A stretch of DNA of 64,000 nt, taken from the NCBI GenBank assembly GCA_029964075.1, contig CM057146.1, positions 5,599,501 to 5,663,500 on the forward strand, written 5' to 3'. How positions within the stretch are numbered: the first letter of the stretch is position 1; the number at the start of each line of letters is the position of its first letter. Of this stretch, positions 36,101 through 48,668 are shown in pieces. The notes under the pieces are model-generated. The model was not told the origin of the DNA. It ran no database searches and was given only the letters and a program-made list of their open reading frames with translations. Made by a program: the position numbers and the translations under genes. The stretch is from Patiria pectinifera. Its lineage: Eukaryota > Echinodermata > Asteroidea > Valvatida > Asterinidae.

Positions 36101-36907
36101 TGACATTATGTACTACTACACACATGTAGAGTATGATGTTTGATTTAGATACCACTGAAACTAAAGATCGGGATTCCTATTCGATTTTTTTAAAACCGGA
36201 TTATCCCGCTTTATCAATCATGGTTAATTTTTTTCCCCCATATAACGTGTACATAACTTAACTTATGCTGCATAAGTATATTTTTCGGTGAACGGTATAA
36301 TTCGTACGGAAGCTCAAAGTGGCCATCTCCGATTCCGTGTTTCCATGATAAATTATCACAGAAAAGTCCAACTGAGATGACTTTTTAAAAATTACAATTT
36401 TGGGGTAAAATGTCTTTCAAGATGTTTTCCCGGAAAAGAAGATCACAAAGAGACATCTTCCCTGCAATGATGATGAATCTTTAAAACTACAAACTTTTTT
36501 ATTTGACATTTTGAGTATTCCGTCTGTCAGTGATAATATAGTACGGAAATGTGGAAGGCTACCGTACTTTAAGCTTTCTCCGTCTAATTTACCATAAAAA
36601 GACACAAACGAAAATTGAATTTAACATGAAGAGTTCGATGACTTTGTTGCAGATGTCAAAGTAACTGGTGCGAACATATTACATTAGACATCTGCTGGTA
36701 TACGTGTAGGTATTCTGTGTTGAATTCCGCCGACATTTCGTCGACAGTGTTGTGACCAATGTTTTTGAGCGGTTGACAATAATATTTGCAGCTGTGAAGG
36801 CACACGCCAGCTTGAACGGCAATGGCTGATTGACAAATGTAAATGTGTGCAGTGTACTGTAAAGCAAGTGCTTTGTGCGGGTGCTTCGTAAAATGATATT
36901 TTTTAAA
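33134..36907. other. No gene recognised
   Basis: AT-rich DNA with poly-A/T and G runs. The plus-strand frame at 33139-33516 (125 codons) has no recognisable motif and AT-driven composition, so it is not called. Confidence 0.4.
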
Positions 36908-37095
36908 TGTCACTCGGGCCAAATTTCACGGAACTCCTGAACAGAAAATGTTGCTTGGCAAAGCTGTGTGCTAAGCATGAAATGGTCAAGAACCGGTCAC
37001 AAACAGTAAACTTGTACATTGAGAGTTTAGCTGGTAACCTATTTTCAGTAAGCAGACAATGTCTTTGCTGAACAAATTTCTGTGCTTTTAAACAG
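36908..37095. repeat. Degenerate GGCCAAATTTCACGG family element
   Basis: It begins GGGCCAAATTTCACGGAACT and contains GTGCTAAGCATGAAATGG and CAGTAAGCAGAC. It resembles the 535-771 family but the right terminus is decayed. Confidence 0.5.
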
Positions 37096-37503
37096 CCTAT
37101 TGATATTGGCAACAGCCCACAGGCCAAAAACAAAAATTCCCCGAAAGTATTTTTAAAATACATACCCACATGTACAAAGTAGGTATAAAAAAAGGAAAAA
37201 GATCACATGTGCAAAAAATGATCATCCTCCAATAAACCATTATGGAACTCTGAAAGCTTCAATGTACATTGTATATCAATACATGTACGGTGTACAAATA
37301 GCAGAAGTAAAGACATTGAATATTGAGTTCTAACCCGTGATCACTGAGAAGTTGCAGGCTCAAATTCTGTTCAAAACAACTTCTTCAAGATTACTGAAAC
37401 AGTCTTCATCATTGTTTTTCAATTTTTTGAAGTTCTAAATTCCGCTTTTCTTGCAGTACACTGGAAGCCCAAAACATCTGGAAACTCAAAACTTCCCAGT
37501 TTA

Positions 37504-37540
37504 GGTATGGAAAGGTGTGGCTGTGAAAAAAGCGCTTGCG

Positions 37541-37576
<36 letters not shown>

Positions 37577-37859
37577 TCAAATGTTGGTTGAAGACTGCAA
37601 TGAAAAACGACTAAACTTAGTACAAATACCTTAGTACAAATAATGATTGGGAGTCCAGAGAGGCCACATTATTTCTTCGACTTAACTCAACTCAAAAAAA
37701 AACAAAAAAATGCAGCAGCAGGATTTTTCAGTCAAACAGTGAGTTTGGCGGTTTTTAGACATCATTCTTACTGAAAAAAACTTTTTCATTTTGCCGACGC
37801 AAGACATGGCTACGGCGACGGCTACAACATACCAGAAAAACCCGACTTTTTTTTTGGCC
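37504..37859. mobile_element. Harbinger-like MITE, left end eroded (copy 2)
   Basis: The interior (GGGAGTCCAGAGAGGCCACA, GCAGCAGCAGGAT, TTTGGCGGTTTTTAGACATC, CATTTTGCCGACGC) and the right end TTTTTTTTTGGCC match the copy at 62569-62936. TTA occurs at both presumed borders (37501-37503, 37860-37862), but the left 20-25 bp of the terminus are missing. It contains a poly-T run of over 30. Confidence 0.75.
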
Positions 37860-38768
37860 TTACAAATGTACATGAACATGTTCACGATAAACTATACTAT
37901 TCAAAATTAGTCCTTTCAAATATTACAAATAAAAAATAAGAAAAGCCCACAAATAAGAGACTGGTTAACCAATTAAAAGCAGGACTGTACATGTACAATG
38001 ACATTGTGGAATAAAAATGTAGCTACAATGCTAACTGTGACAGTACAATTACACATTTTAATGCATGTACTGTACATGTACCCGTACAGAAAATATCCCT
38101 CATCTGTACAGTAATATTATACATTAACAGCCCCTACTGAAATATTAATATGATTGGCCTGTGTGCATACATGTCCTGTAACCTTGGCCAGTTATTTTCG
38201 GGAAATGAGCTGGACAAACTGTGACGAGGGGGGAAAAAAAGGCAAGCAATTTTCTACGCCTGATTTGCATATATACGGGTGATTGTGAGAATAAAAGAGG
38301 GTCATTTGCCACGGTTGGCCAGGACCACTCAATGAGGAGGAAATATGCATACATGTACAAAGAGACGTTTGGGGTCATGAAATAATTTTAATGTTGACAG
38401 ACAGAGTAAAATAACCTTCTTCTGATGCACCTCAAGTATTTTAAGGTAACAGCGAAATTAAAACAAAATCGAGAATAATTTGCATGTGAATGTGGTTGAC
38501 TCCAAGTCATTTTACTGAATTTGTTGTTGACATTACACTAACATTAAAGTAAGTTACTAAACAAATTCTTGAAACAACTGTTTTATAAAAGATTGGGTTA
38601 CTGTTATTATTAGCCAGGTGATTTGTGTTCATGTATTCATGGCAGCATACAATGTATACGTACATGTAAATACCTTTCACTTGTCGTGTTATTTACAGTG
38701 ACCACTTGTAAGATAAAATGCACCCTATAAGACTGATTCAAATTCTGTAGTAAATTGAAATGACTAAT

Positions 38769-38988
38769 GGAAAAAATGTTGCAACCTGACGCCACTTTTG
38801 TCTTCATATAGGCCCTATCATCTCAATGAAGGTCACTCATTGCAAAAATGATGATAAGACATGAATCTGGGACTGAGTGAGAAACATTTCCAATTTTATT
38901 AGGAAATATTCTTTTTGAAATTTTTCTTGACTCTCCATAGACTTTGTACACAATCGCGGAAGTGGCGTCAGGTTGCTACATTTTTCCC
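38769..38988. mobile_element. MITE-like element, about 30-bp inverted ends
   Basis: The left end GGAAAAAATGTTGCAACCTG, then ACGCCACTT, and the right end (reverse complement GGGAAAAATGTAGCAACCTG, then ACGCCACTT) are inverted over 220 bp. Non-coding. Confidence 0.75.
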
Positions 38989-39414
38989 AACTAATTCCTT
39001 CAGTTTTAACAATGTGACCTAGTCACCACAAAATGAGCTTAAAGACGTAAAGCGCCATTTTGCAATAGAGTGGGCCATACCCAAATTTCAAAGGGGTGGT
39101 CATTTTTTGTTTCCAGGTGTAAACCTAAATCTGTAAATCCTGTTTGACCTTGTCTCCACTTTTTTGTTCTTTCAAACATCATTAAATCCTATTTGCATCC
39201 CGATTTATCAGTTCACTGTTCATTCACTGGAACACAACAGCGGGATTTTTAAATGCAAGTTTGTAAAAAATTTAGTAGGAAGTCAAATCTAAACTCAGTG
39301 ATACACATACCATACCGGAAAGCTCCTGCAGAATCCATATCATAATGATTCTTAAGGAGTCCGACTTTTAATATTAACCCTAACCTTCCCAAATCCTCCA
39401 AAATCATATTTGCA

Positions 39415-39765
39415 AAAGGATTTTGCAGGATGGAGGCTATATGGCACAAGTGTGTTGCTGATTTTGGAGGATGCACTGTTTCAAGGTCTTGGACCTTGTG
39501 TGCCGGACCTTGTTTACGCTCAGCCGTACATAAAGTTTAGGCCTAGAATAAACTTGAAATCCTCCGCATTGCTCCAGGATGTCACTGGCTCTGCCTTAAC
39601 ATATTGACAGTAATTGTTGAAGGAGTTTGCAGGATTGAGACGGTGGTCACCCCTCATTCAAGAAATAACGTAGGATTTTGCAGGATTGAGGCTGTATGCT
39701 ATTTTTACATAGAGGCAGTTGGAGGATTTTGCAGGATTGAGGTTACATCCTAGCAAAAAATGCCG
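39415..39765. repeat. Recurrent GGATTTTGCAGGATTGAGG words
   Basis: Four copies (near 39415, 39625, 39672, 39723) of a roughly 27-bp word GGATTTTGCAGGATNGAGGC are spaced irregularly, with a reversed relative near 40417. Possibly a decayed tandem or fold-back element. Confidence 0.55.
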
Positions 39766-39884
39766 TAAGAGTTAGGGTTAATTATGCTCATTTTATGATG
39801 GTAAGTCACAAATTCATGCCGATTATGTAATTTAAAAAATGTGCAGCTTTTAATAGCCACATTAATTGTGGTGTCGTTCCAACG

Positions 39885-40260
39885 ATGTTGGAACGTGCCC
39901 TGTGTAACCTTCCAAACTATTTCCGTTATAAGACACCTGGCTCGCAGAGAAAGTTCCGAGATTACTTAGCCGATTGGTGGGAATATTTCCACAGCGTGAG
40001 GTACCACCATCTCCCTGCGTCCCTGCGGATATTGCTACTAGTGTTTCTGTCTTCATTACATCTAATGGGAGTAGAGCCATTTTCAACTGTTCCGCTAGGA
40101 GAAGTGAAATATATATGGTTCTTCCGTGGAGGCATGATGGGTGCGAGCTTACTTTATTTTGTAAATGGCATGAAAACATGCGAAAACCCTCGAAAATCTG
40201 GGTTTTATATCTAATGTACGTAGCAGTATGCTCCATTATTCAAGGATAACGATAATGGAG
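39885..40260. other. Block open in several frames, function not recognised
   Basis: Frames of 91-124 codons are open on both strands (39885-40214 plus, 39974-40249 plus, 39862-40236 minus). None shows a family motif, and overlapping opposite frames argue for chance or transposon origin. I do not call a gene. Confidence 0.2.
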
Positions 40261-42368
40261 TTGGGTAAATGATGCAGAAAATACTTTTTCACAAAATATC
40301 TTGAATAGGCCTACTTGTGACAAAATAGTTTTCGTTATTGAACACAGTCAGTGTGGCTACCGTAGCTGAATCGTAACCCTACCGGTAACTCCTTACAATG
40401 CATTTTTGCTAGGACGTAACCTCCAATTTGCAAAATTTTAGGATCTCTACATTCACTAAAAACATGCCCATGATTTTGTTTTCCTTATTTTAAGCAAATA
40501 AATACAAGTCTCTTATTTTTGTAGATTTAAAATCCAAATAATATTGTACATGTATACATGAATGCACATTGTACTTCCATTCAGCGAAAGACACGGATTA
40601 ATCAGTTCCAAGCTGCATGTACCTGTAACCTCTTCAGGTAAACTACAAAGCTTCTTCTAAATTAGCGAGTTGCCAGGACTGCCCTTGTCAAAACACAAAC
40701 CCCTACCGGTACTCTACCTATCCCCATCACAGGCTGACTCGACGGAACTTTAATCAACGGAAGCCACACGAGGAAAGGACAAAATAACTCCCTTAATGAA
40801 ACACTCCCGGGGACGAGGCTTCTTAATATTTCATCAACAGACCTACAGGCATTGAAGAGAAGACAGAGACTGACCTGGCCAGAGTTAAGTAAATGGGTAA
40901 AAAAAAAATCCCTGGACTGAGTCGTGCGAGGCACAAAACAGTAGTTTGGAGTTTGCGTGAAACTAAGCCGCGGCTGTAAGTGCAAATGCTGTGATACTTG
41001 CAAGGATCGTGGAATTACAGTACACATAACACAATTAGCGCAGGAGAATTTGGTATCAATATGCATACAGTCACTTCAAAGCTGCGCTTCCCATATTCTT
41101 AATAAATTTTCTACTTTTTTATTTTATTTCTATACAAAAAAATGCTTTCTAAACAAAAATTGGCATCTGCAACCCTCTCAAGATTGTTTTGGTCATCCGT
41201 GACGGCATACATGTACATGCAAATATTAAAGGCATCAAAGAAAAGCTGATGAACAAATCTTTAAAAGGGCTTCTTTCCAATTTTCATTTTGCCATTTTTA
41301 AAAGCATTATGGTGTCTTTTTGGGGTTTTTTTGCTAATGCTTATTTTCATATTCATGAGCAAAAGTGTGATGTCTTTTCAGGCAGAAACCTCAACATTGC
41401 AGCTGTTTTAGCAGCAAAATTTGCCAGAATTTCGGATATTTTGCTGTCGTTAATTTTTTTTTCTTTGGTGATTCAGCAAATGAAAGCAAGCCAATTAGCA
41501 AAGTTTTCTCGCAAGTGTTTTCAATGAGCAAATTTTGGGTTCAAAATTTGAACAGAAAACCCCTAAAGTGAACAGGTCTTCCTGACGTGACATCACAGCA
41601 ACAGCGCCCTCATTCGACAGGAAAAGCAAGGAAAATTTATCTGTTTTAAAAAAGTGCACTTTGTTTAATAACATTTACCAAAAAGGGGTGTGAAATAGAT
41701 ACATTTAAGAGGGGTAGAAATATGCACAAAATATGATAACAAGAAAGATTCATGTCATGGGCCCTTTAAGACCGAACCACTTTTAAAGTGTTCAAGTTTA
41801 TAACTTTCACATGCTAACCCATCATTATCAGATTACTTTTTATTTATATACCCTAAACAGAGTGAGCTTTAAAAACAAAAGTCCTTGGATCTTTCCACGG
41901 TTTGAGAATTCAACCAAGAGGATTAACTCATTCACTACATCATACTTCCAGCCATTTTCAGTTGAGATGTTCCGTTGCAACCAACCAACAAAATTTCTGA
42001 TGGAGGACTGTAGCTCATACACTTTTAAGCACTACAAATCCTCCTAGAAAACGGAACCAAAACCATGATCCAGGAAGCTTTTAAGACAGCTTTAGTTAAT
42101 TTTGTTTTATATTCAAGTCAGCTTTTTGCTGGGTGTGCAAAATGGTCATTTTGATTTTAAGTATCGATCGCCAATTCTTGTATGTCCATGGCATGTCTTA
42201 GAGATTCTCAGCTCATACACATGGTATGTAAGATGCCCAATGTGATCCTTACACCTTAAAGATGTTTGTGCAGATGTCAGATTATTGGTGGTAATTCTTG
42301 CTAATTCCTGGACTTTTGCAGTATTAATCCACACAACAACAAAAAACAGTGAAAATGCATTCACATTA

Positions 42369-42452
42369 GCTTGAGAAACTCCAGCTCCAATGCGCGTCGG
42401 GAATGTTAAATGTCGAATTCCCTGATGAGCATTGGAGCTGGACTTTCTCAAG
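42369..42452. repeat. Small hairpin element (about 38-bp arms)
   Basis: CTTGAGAAACTCCAGCTCCA, then ATGC, pairs with the right arm (reverse complement CTTGAGAAAGTCCAGCTCCA, then ATGC) around a short loop containing GTTAAATG. Confidence 0.8.
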
Positions 42453-42611
42453 TTACATTCACATATGGAAAATGTATGAATTACCTAAACACATTTATTT
42501 TAGCTACATATACATGTACATTAATATCGCTTTTGGAAGAACTATAAAATAGTTGGTCCAAAACGGTCACGGATGTGTCAAGTTTCTATATGGAAATAAG
42601 ACTTCACTGTC

Positions 42612-43277
42612 TACAGGGTGGTTCAAAAAAAAGGACACCCACTTTTGACAGCAATTTTCACCTACTTAATGCACTTATTTTAAATATTTTTTTCACATAG
42701 TAGTAAAGTATAGGCCTTTAACCATGCATGGTGAAAAAAGCTTAGTAAAAGTCGCAAAAATAGTATATTATGATAATTTGAATACAAGTCACCAAAATCA
42801 GTCTTGTCCACGGGTTATTTTATGCAAATTGGACGTTTTCGTAGTTCATAAAAATTAAAAAAACCTTCCCACCAAAATATATTTTGCCCTGGTAACTTTT
42901 ATTGAAGCTGTCCAATTACTCATGGCAGTGTTAAGATCATCTACTCAATGAGCTGTTGGCTTAAAAATAAGTTCATTGCTCCATAACATGACCTAACATA
43001 ACTATCAAATGTCATGCCCTTTCAAATAAAGCTCCGATAGCTGAGCTCAGTCAAGCGAAGGGAATGTATACCTCCGTGGACAAACAGGTTTCGCACATGA
43101 AATGTTCAAATTAGCATAGCTCAACGACAAAATGTGCAAATGCAACAATTTTTTTCGTCACATTTGCTTAAAGGCCAGTACTTTAATAGCTACTAATCGA
43201 CAGTTAAAAATAATTTTTAAAAATAAATGAAAATTACTGTCAAATGTGGGTGTCCTTTTTTTTTTAACCACCCTGTA
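42612..43277. mobile_element. Non-autonomous mariner-like element, TA duplications
   Basis: The element 42614-43275 has inverted ends of about 45 bp (CAGGGTGGTTCAAAAAAAAG, then GACACCCACTTTTGACAG; the right end matches with 3-4 changes) and TA at both flanks. CAGGGTG-type ends plus TA duplication fit Tc1/mariner. The 662-bp interior has no transposase frame, so it depended on a related autonomous element. Confidence 0.85.
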
Positions 43278-44688
43278 GAAACTACCGGTATTAACGCCAT
43301 GAACATGTACCGGTACATATATAGCTTGCTCCATCTTGCGTATTAATGTCGTGTTTGTTGCGTAAAATAGTGCTCGGCCACTGAATATCAATGACGTCAC
43401 CCATATGCAATCTCGTACCTCAATGACGTCAACAGTGAAAACGACTCACGTCACTGGTACCCACGCTGGTTTTTTTTTTGTTTTTATTAATTTGACAGAG
43501 CCATTACAAAATTTGTGATGTTTTAAAAAAACGATTTATGATGCCATTAAGAAATTTGTGATACCATAAAAATTTGCACTGTCGATATCAGTTGCAATGT
43601 CATTAAACTTACACTTTTAAATATACCTGTCACAAAAACAGCAACATCAATAAATAAAAATTACAAAGACATCGTAAAAAAGTTCCCACATCATAAAAAA
43701 AACTGTGTTTGTCCCTTTTGAGGCCATCATGCCAATGTTAAATTTTGTTAAAAAAAACACCAACAATTTAAAACTGATTTATAGGGAAAATTGTTCACGG
43801 AAAAGACACACACACCATTCTAACATCCTGCTTCCCCTCAATTATTTAAAACACGAGGCCCAGACAAAAACAACTTAGAGAACCTTAGGCTATCAGTGCA
43901 ACTTGAAAACAAAAATGGACCCCAAAAAAAACTGATGACGCAAATTGAATGGCATTGAATTTGATGTGGTGCTCAGTATAATGGTGTCCACTACATGCCA
44001 TTCCAAATGATCATGTCTAGACAGTAATTAACAGGAAATGAAATGGGAGATATCACCGCACGTGATCATCTCATCATTGTTGAAGTCCAAAATGGGCAAA
44101 ACAAAACGTCAATTTTTTTATCAGATTAAAACATAAAAGTTGGAAATTAAAAAAAAATCGAATTTATTAAAGAGCAAGGACAGTACATCTTTAACCACAT
44201 TTCTCATTAGAAAAGCCAAGATTACAAACTTTAAGTTGCATTCCTTGTGCTATTTTCAAATGTCATCCCGAAAAATAGATTCTTTTTCCACATTGCTATT
44301 TTTCTAGCAATATATAAGTTATTGGGGAGACATCTATCTTAACCAAATTATCCCACGTTAAAATATTGAAATATTTCTTTACATATTTTGAATTACTTGT
44401 GGCCCCACAATAATTCCTTGTGGGGTGGACTGGTTCCTGCCCCACAATCAGTATTGATAATGTACGGAGCGGAAACCAATCTGCTCACAATGCAGACCTG
44501 TTTGTTCTCAAGATAGGCCTCTGGTTTGTTTTTTCAAGATGACTGCAGACACCGAAAGAAGTATTAATTAAAAATAGGGGGGGGGAGAAATTTTGTTGGT
44601 AGGAATAAAACATACAAGTTGAAAATTATTCCGAAAAAAAAAATTAACAATTTTTTTGAAGAGCACAGGGAAAGAAACTTTCAACTAA
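43278..44688. other. No feature recognised
   Basis: AT-rich, with many homopolymer A runs. No exon or structured repeat found. Confidence 0.4.
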
Positions 44689-45042
44689 GGCCAAAAAAAA
44701 AAGTCTCCGGTTTCTGGTATGCGCGCGTCGCCATAGCCATGAGCGTCAACAAAATTAAAAAGGTTTTTCCAATGTACATGTAAGATGATGTCTCCAAACC
44801 GCCAAAGTCACTGGTTTGACTGGAATCCTGCTGCTGCACAATTTTAACATGTTTTTAGATGGGGTTACGATCGAGTATAAGCTTTATGTGGCCTCTCTGG
44901 GCTCCAATACATTTTGCACTAAATTTAGTGGGGAACCATTTGCAGTCATCAGCCGACATTTGAAGGGAAAAAAGGGAAGAGAGAAAAAAAAAAGAAGCCG
45001 CGTCGCCACACCACTTTTGGGGCAAGCTCCATACCTTTGGCC
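44689..45042. mobile_element. Harbinger-like MITE, TAA duplication (copy 3)
   Basis: It starts GGCCAAAAAAAAAAGTCTCC and ends CCATACCTTTGGCC, flanked by TAA at 44686-44688 and 45043-45045. The interior is the reverse complement of the copy at 62569-62936 (GCCGCGTCGCC, CAGTCATCAGCCGACATTTG, GGAATCCTGCTGCTGCAC). The right terminus has lost the AGTCTCCGGTTTCTGG part. Confidence 0.85.
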
Positions 45043-45294
45043 TAAGCCTTGGATTTTTACATGTACCCGGTACATGTAGCTTGCAGAAACTCAAAATGAC
45101 CAGTCTCGTGACAGATCTGTCATCGACGCTATATTAACGTCTTTTAATCTACCTGACGTGTTGACAGCTCTGTGTTCATGCTCTATCAGGTGGAGTTCTA
45201 CCTTGTTGAACTATCAAATGCGTGTGCATCTAACTGCAGCCATCCGTGTACAAACATGATTATGTGCAACTTACAGACCTGTGCACACAGCAGA

Positions 45295-45454
45295 GCACTA
45301 ACGTAACGGGATCTACCTGATGTTCCCCAATATCTATGTTCCCCAATAGCGATGTTCCCCTTAGGATTAGGGTTAGGGTTAGGGTTAGGATTTCAGGGAA
45401 CATCGGTAGTGGGGAACATTGGTATTGGGGAACATAGGTATGCACTAACGTAAC
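45295..45454. repeat. Telomere-like TTAGGG element with inverted arms and 13-bp flanking repeats
   Basis: A core of TTAGGGTTAGGG-type repeats (45361-45390) is bracketed by three TGTTCCCC words on the left (45320-45360) and three GGGAACAT words on the right (45396-45436). The whole is flanked by the direct repeat GCACTAACGTAAC at 45295-45307 and 45442-45454. No gene. The PKC intron locus at 11656-12217 has the same plan. Confidence 0.85.
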
Positions 45455-45597
45455 CATAGGCTCTAATGAAAATAAGTGGAAATCTGTTTGCAAATTTTCC
45501 CAAATGCTTCAAAGGCCAGGCACCAACGTTTTAAAATGATATTATACATGTGATACCTTCCTATCTAATTTATCTGAGATTCAGCAATTTCTTTCAA

Positions 45598-46083
45598 GGT
45601 ACCGGTATACTATAGTCCATCATTAGTAATTTCTGCATTTTATTCGTTTGAAGCAACAAAAGTGCTCAAAATCTAAAGAAAGGTGCTGAACAACTGACCT
45701 GATGAACTTTCAGCTCAGCTTCAGCTGTTATATTCCGAGAAAAACAGCATTCTAGGATCTCGATTTCAAATCAAAAGTTGCTGAATCATGTTTTGAATTG
45801 GGCCTGAATTCAGTGTCCGAGACACGTTCTCACTGAGCCGATTGCAGCTACGCGATGTCACACACCGATCCAACGAATTATAGCAACGGCACGCACGTGT
45901 GCGTCGTGCCAAAGCTTGAGCGCGCTTCGCTGAATAAAAAAATACTAACGGAAATTTCTAACGGTGCATCTTAAGATGCACCGTTGTTGGAAAGGCCTTC
46001 TTTCTTGATTTCTTCAAAATGACAGCTTGCCAGACAGCCTTGTCAGTTACTTTTTGGGTTGCTGCAAATGATGGACTGTAGCT
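45598..46083. mobile_element. DNA-transposon relic, TTAA-type (copy 1)
   Basis: Its interior is shared with 58974-59530 in order (GTTTGAAGCAAC, TTCTAGGATCTCGATTTCAA, GATTGCAGCTACGCGATGTC, GAATTATAGCAAC, TTCAAAATGACAGC). The ends carry inverted CTAYAGTCCATCAT. TTAA follows the right end (46084-46087); the left flank is TCAA. Contains the 26-bp palindrome at 45960-45985. Confidence 0.7.
45960..45985. repeat. Perfect 26-bp palindrome
   Basis: AACGGTGCATCTT is followed directly by its reverse complement AAGATGCACCGTT with no spacer. It lies in the transposon relic 45598-46083 and is absent from the sister copy at 58974-59530. Confidence 0.95.
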
Positions 46084-48138
46084 TTAAACCTGGTTATTTT
46101 AACTTTGTAAAGGTTGACAACAAAATTGACTGTAGCAGGGTAAATATTACCACCAATTCACAATGTGCATTCATTGTACACCTTAATGAAAGTGCACACC
46201 TTTTCGTAAAATTTAAACACGGCCCTTTCTTGTGGCAAGTCAAGGCGAATTCTACACCCTCCAGGCCATTTTCACCGCCCCGCCTCTTTCCCTTTTATTT
46301 TTTCTCCAAATGTCAAATTCAGTTACTGGATGAATTTCGTCCGTACGTGCGTCGCTAACTTTGTTTAGATTGTCCCAGATGTTCCCTGTCTCTGCCAATC
46401 GCGTCAGCGGGCAGGGGCGCAACACATGCGACAGTTGTATTTGTGAAGGCCTGTCGATTTATGTAGCACAGAAATTTGAAAAGCCAAAAATGGGTTACCA
46501 GCGAAAATACCATGGTACATGTATGCTGCTTGCTTGCGACTGGCCCACGGCTGATTTTTGCCCAGTAAATATTAAAGCAGTACATGTATTTCCTTGAAAT
46601 CCCATGACTTTACATCTAGACTTGGTTTTCCAATAACTTGTGGCAAAACAAACTACAAACACGTTTTCTGATGCTTGATGCATTTAAAAACATGAAAATT
46701 AAGCCTGCGTGCCCACATTTCAGCCCAATTCAACCAAGTTGCAAAACATAAACACAAATATCCTAGGGATTCCTCGAAATGTGTTTCTTCAATATCATCA
46801 CCCATTGAAAAATAACCTCCGCCCAAAAAAAAAACAAAAAAAACTCTAACTTCGAGTATTGATGACAAAGTAAGAACGCCGCAACAAATGAAATGAATAC
46901 ATCCAAAGGGGCAGGCAAAAAAAATATGGTTGAACGACCTGTTGGGGGAATAAAACATTGAGTGCAGACGCGGTATAGGAACGGGTAACACTAGTATGCT
47001 TTCAGGCAATAGATACACCAGAATGAATAGGGAGTGCAAAAGGTTAATGCCTTGAGAGTGTCACAATATTTGTGATACACTATGTCCGAAATACAGCGGG
47101 GATCGTCGCGCTAAACTAGGAACGGCACGGACATCCACATCAAGCTCCCATGTGTGCGGGCAGATGAGAGATTACCATGGCGACGGCCAGCGCCGTTATT
47201 ACGTCAAAACTTTTTTTCTTCTACATGTACATGTAGATCTTGGAACCTGTTTGTATTGAGGGGGGGGGGGAATTTGTGGACACAAGCGAAGACAGACTAA
47301 ATGAGGAGGAAAAAATGGAAAAACCGCTGAGGGGGGAAATAATAAAGAACCTTGACAGGGATCTGAATTGATCACGTGAAGTGAAGGGGACATATCAGTG
47401 GCGTCATCGCTAATGCATAGAACAACTCTGTGGCAAATGGAGTGTGTACCAACCGACTACCGGCTACCGACCAACGCGATGCAGACACTGTCTCCGCAAA
47501 GTGCCCTTCAATTTTTTCTCTTTTCGTCTGACCTTTTCTTTCTTTCAAGTTCACTTGCCAAGAATAGCCACGGCGATGACAATTTTGCTACTCTTCGTAA
47601 CCAGGAATACCGAAGGGCCATTGAAATTGCACAGGACAGAAAGACTTCAAAGCCGTAAAAATACATGTAAATGAACTCAATTTTGCGCAAACAACATTGA
47701 ATTGCGTTTCCCGGCAGGGACTTTTCCGCTCAAATGTTGTTTTACGACTCTGTACACTTTGGCAGGCATTTCTAATTTATCTGGTTTGTCGGGATAAAAT
47801 CTTGAGAGATTTCAACCATTAACCTTCCTACAATCTGAACAGTCATAGACAGTCAAAAAATCAATCCTCTTCCCCTGCCATGCCTTTTACACAGGCTAGT
47901 CACTAGTAGTCAGATCATACTTCAAGAAAGCACTGTGACTAGTTATATTAACAGTCACAGCTGGGCGATAGGCCTACTGCTTTATGTAGGCTGGGAGCTC
48001 TTAACTTTTGAAAACAGTCACTTGGTTGATTCTGACTGAAAGGACAAGTTGGCACAGCATGTATGTTTGCATAGGAGGGGTAATACATACAAAATAAATA
48101 CATGCACAGTATGTGTTATTTTCAGCTGCCTTTCTTTG
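46084..48138. other. No feature recognised
   Basis: Short frames overlap on both strands (for example 46359-46683, 47372-47690) without family motifs. Homopolymer A, T and G runs are frequent. Confidence 0.4.
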
Positions 48139-48668
48139 TTTAAGGGACACTGTGTCCTGAAATCCCCGAAAATTTCATATTTTGGATTATTTACTTATCC
48201 TATTTCAAACATCTGGTTGAAAGGAAACCAACCAAAAACCCTGATTGTTTACATCGGACACGACGGAGTATGCTACGTGTTTCCTGTCGTTTTCAAACAA
48301 TGCACGATGTACACATTGTGTGTGTCTTAAGTATTACACACGAGCACAGCACCGTGCTCACTAACAGTGGTGACCAATCACCAATGCACAAAATGTGATT
48401 TCTTACATGTCTGCAAAAGGCGAACCCTTACGGTTGGAATCACAACTAGCACGAATCCCGACTTTTTGGGGTCGCAAAAGTGGAGCCCGAAAGTCGTTCT
48501 CGCACGAATAACACCATAATACCACAGAAGCGCCCAGTTTTTAAAGGATAGTTGTGTGGATGTACATGTATATCCTACTTTTAAATGTTCTTTCCGATTA
48601 CCATCATTTCGTTCAAAACGTGTTTTGTAGCCCAATTTGGCATATTCCAGGACACAGTGTCCCTTTAA
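48139..48668. mobile_element. DNA-transposon relic with TTTAA/TTAA flanks
   Basis: The element 48144-48663 begins GGGACACTGTGTCCTG and ends with the exact inverse CAGGACACAGTGTCCC. TTTAA flanks both sides (48139-48143, 48664-48668). The flank and ends suggest a TTAA-specific superfamily (piggyBac or Kolobok). 520-bp interior without transposase. Confidence 0.85.

Noticed and set aside
39862-40260. Possible Ig-like or novel gene from three overlapping frames
   Set aside because: Frames open on both strands with no conserved motif; evidence too weak.
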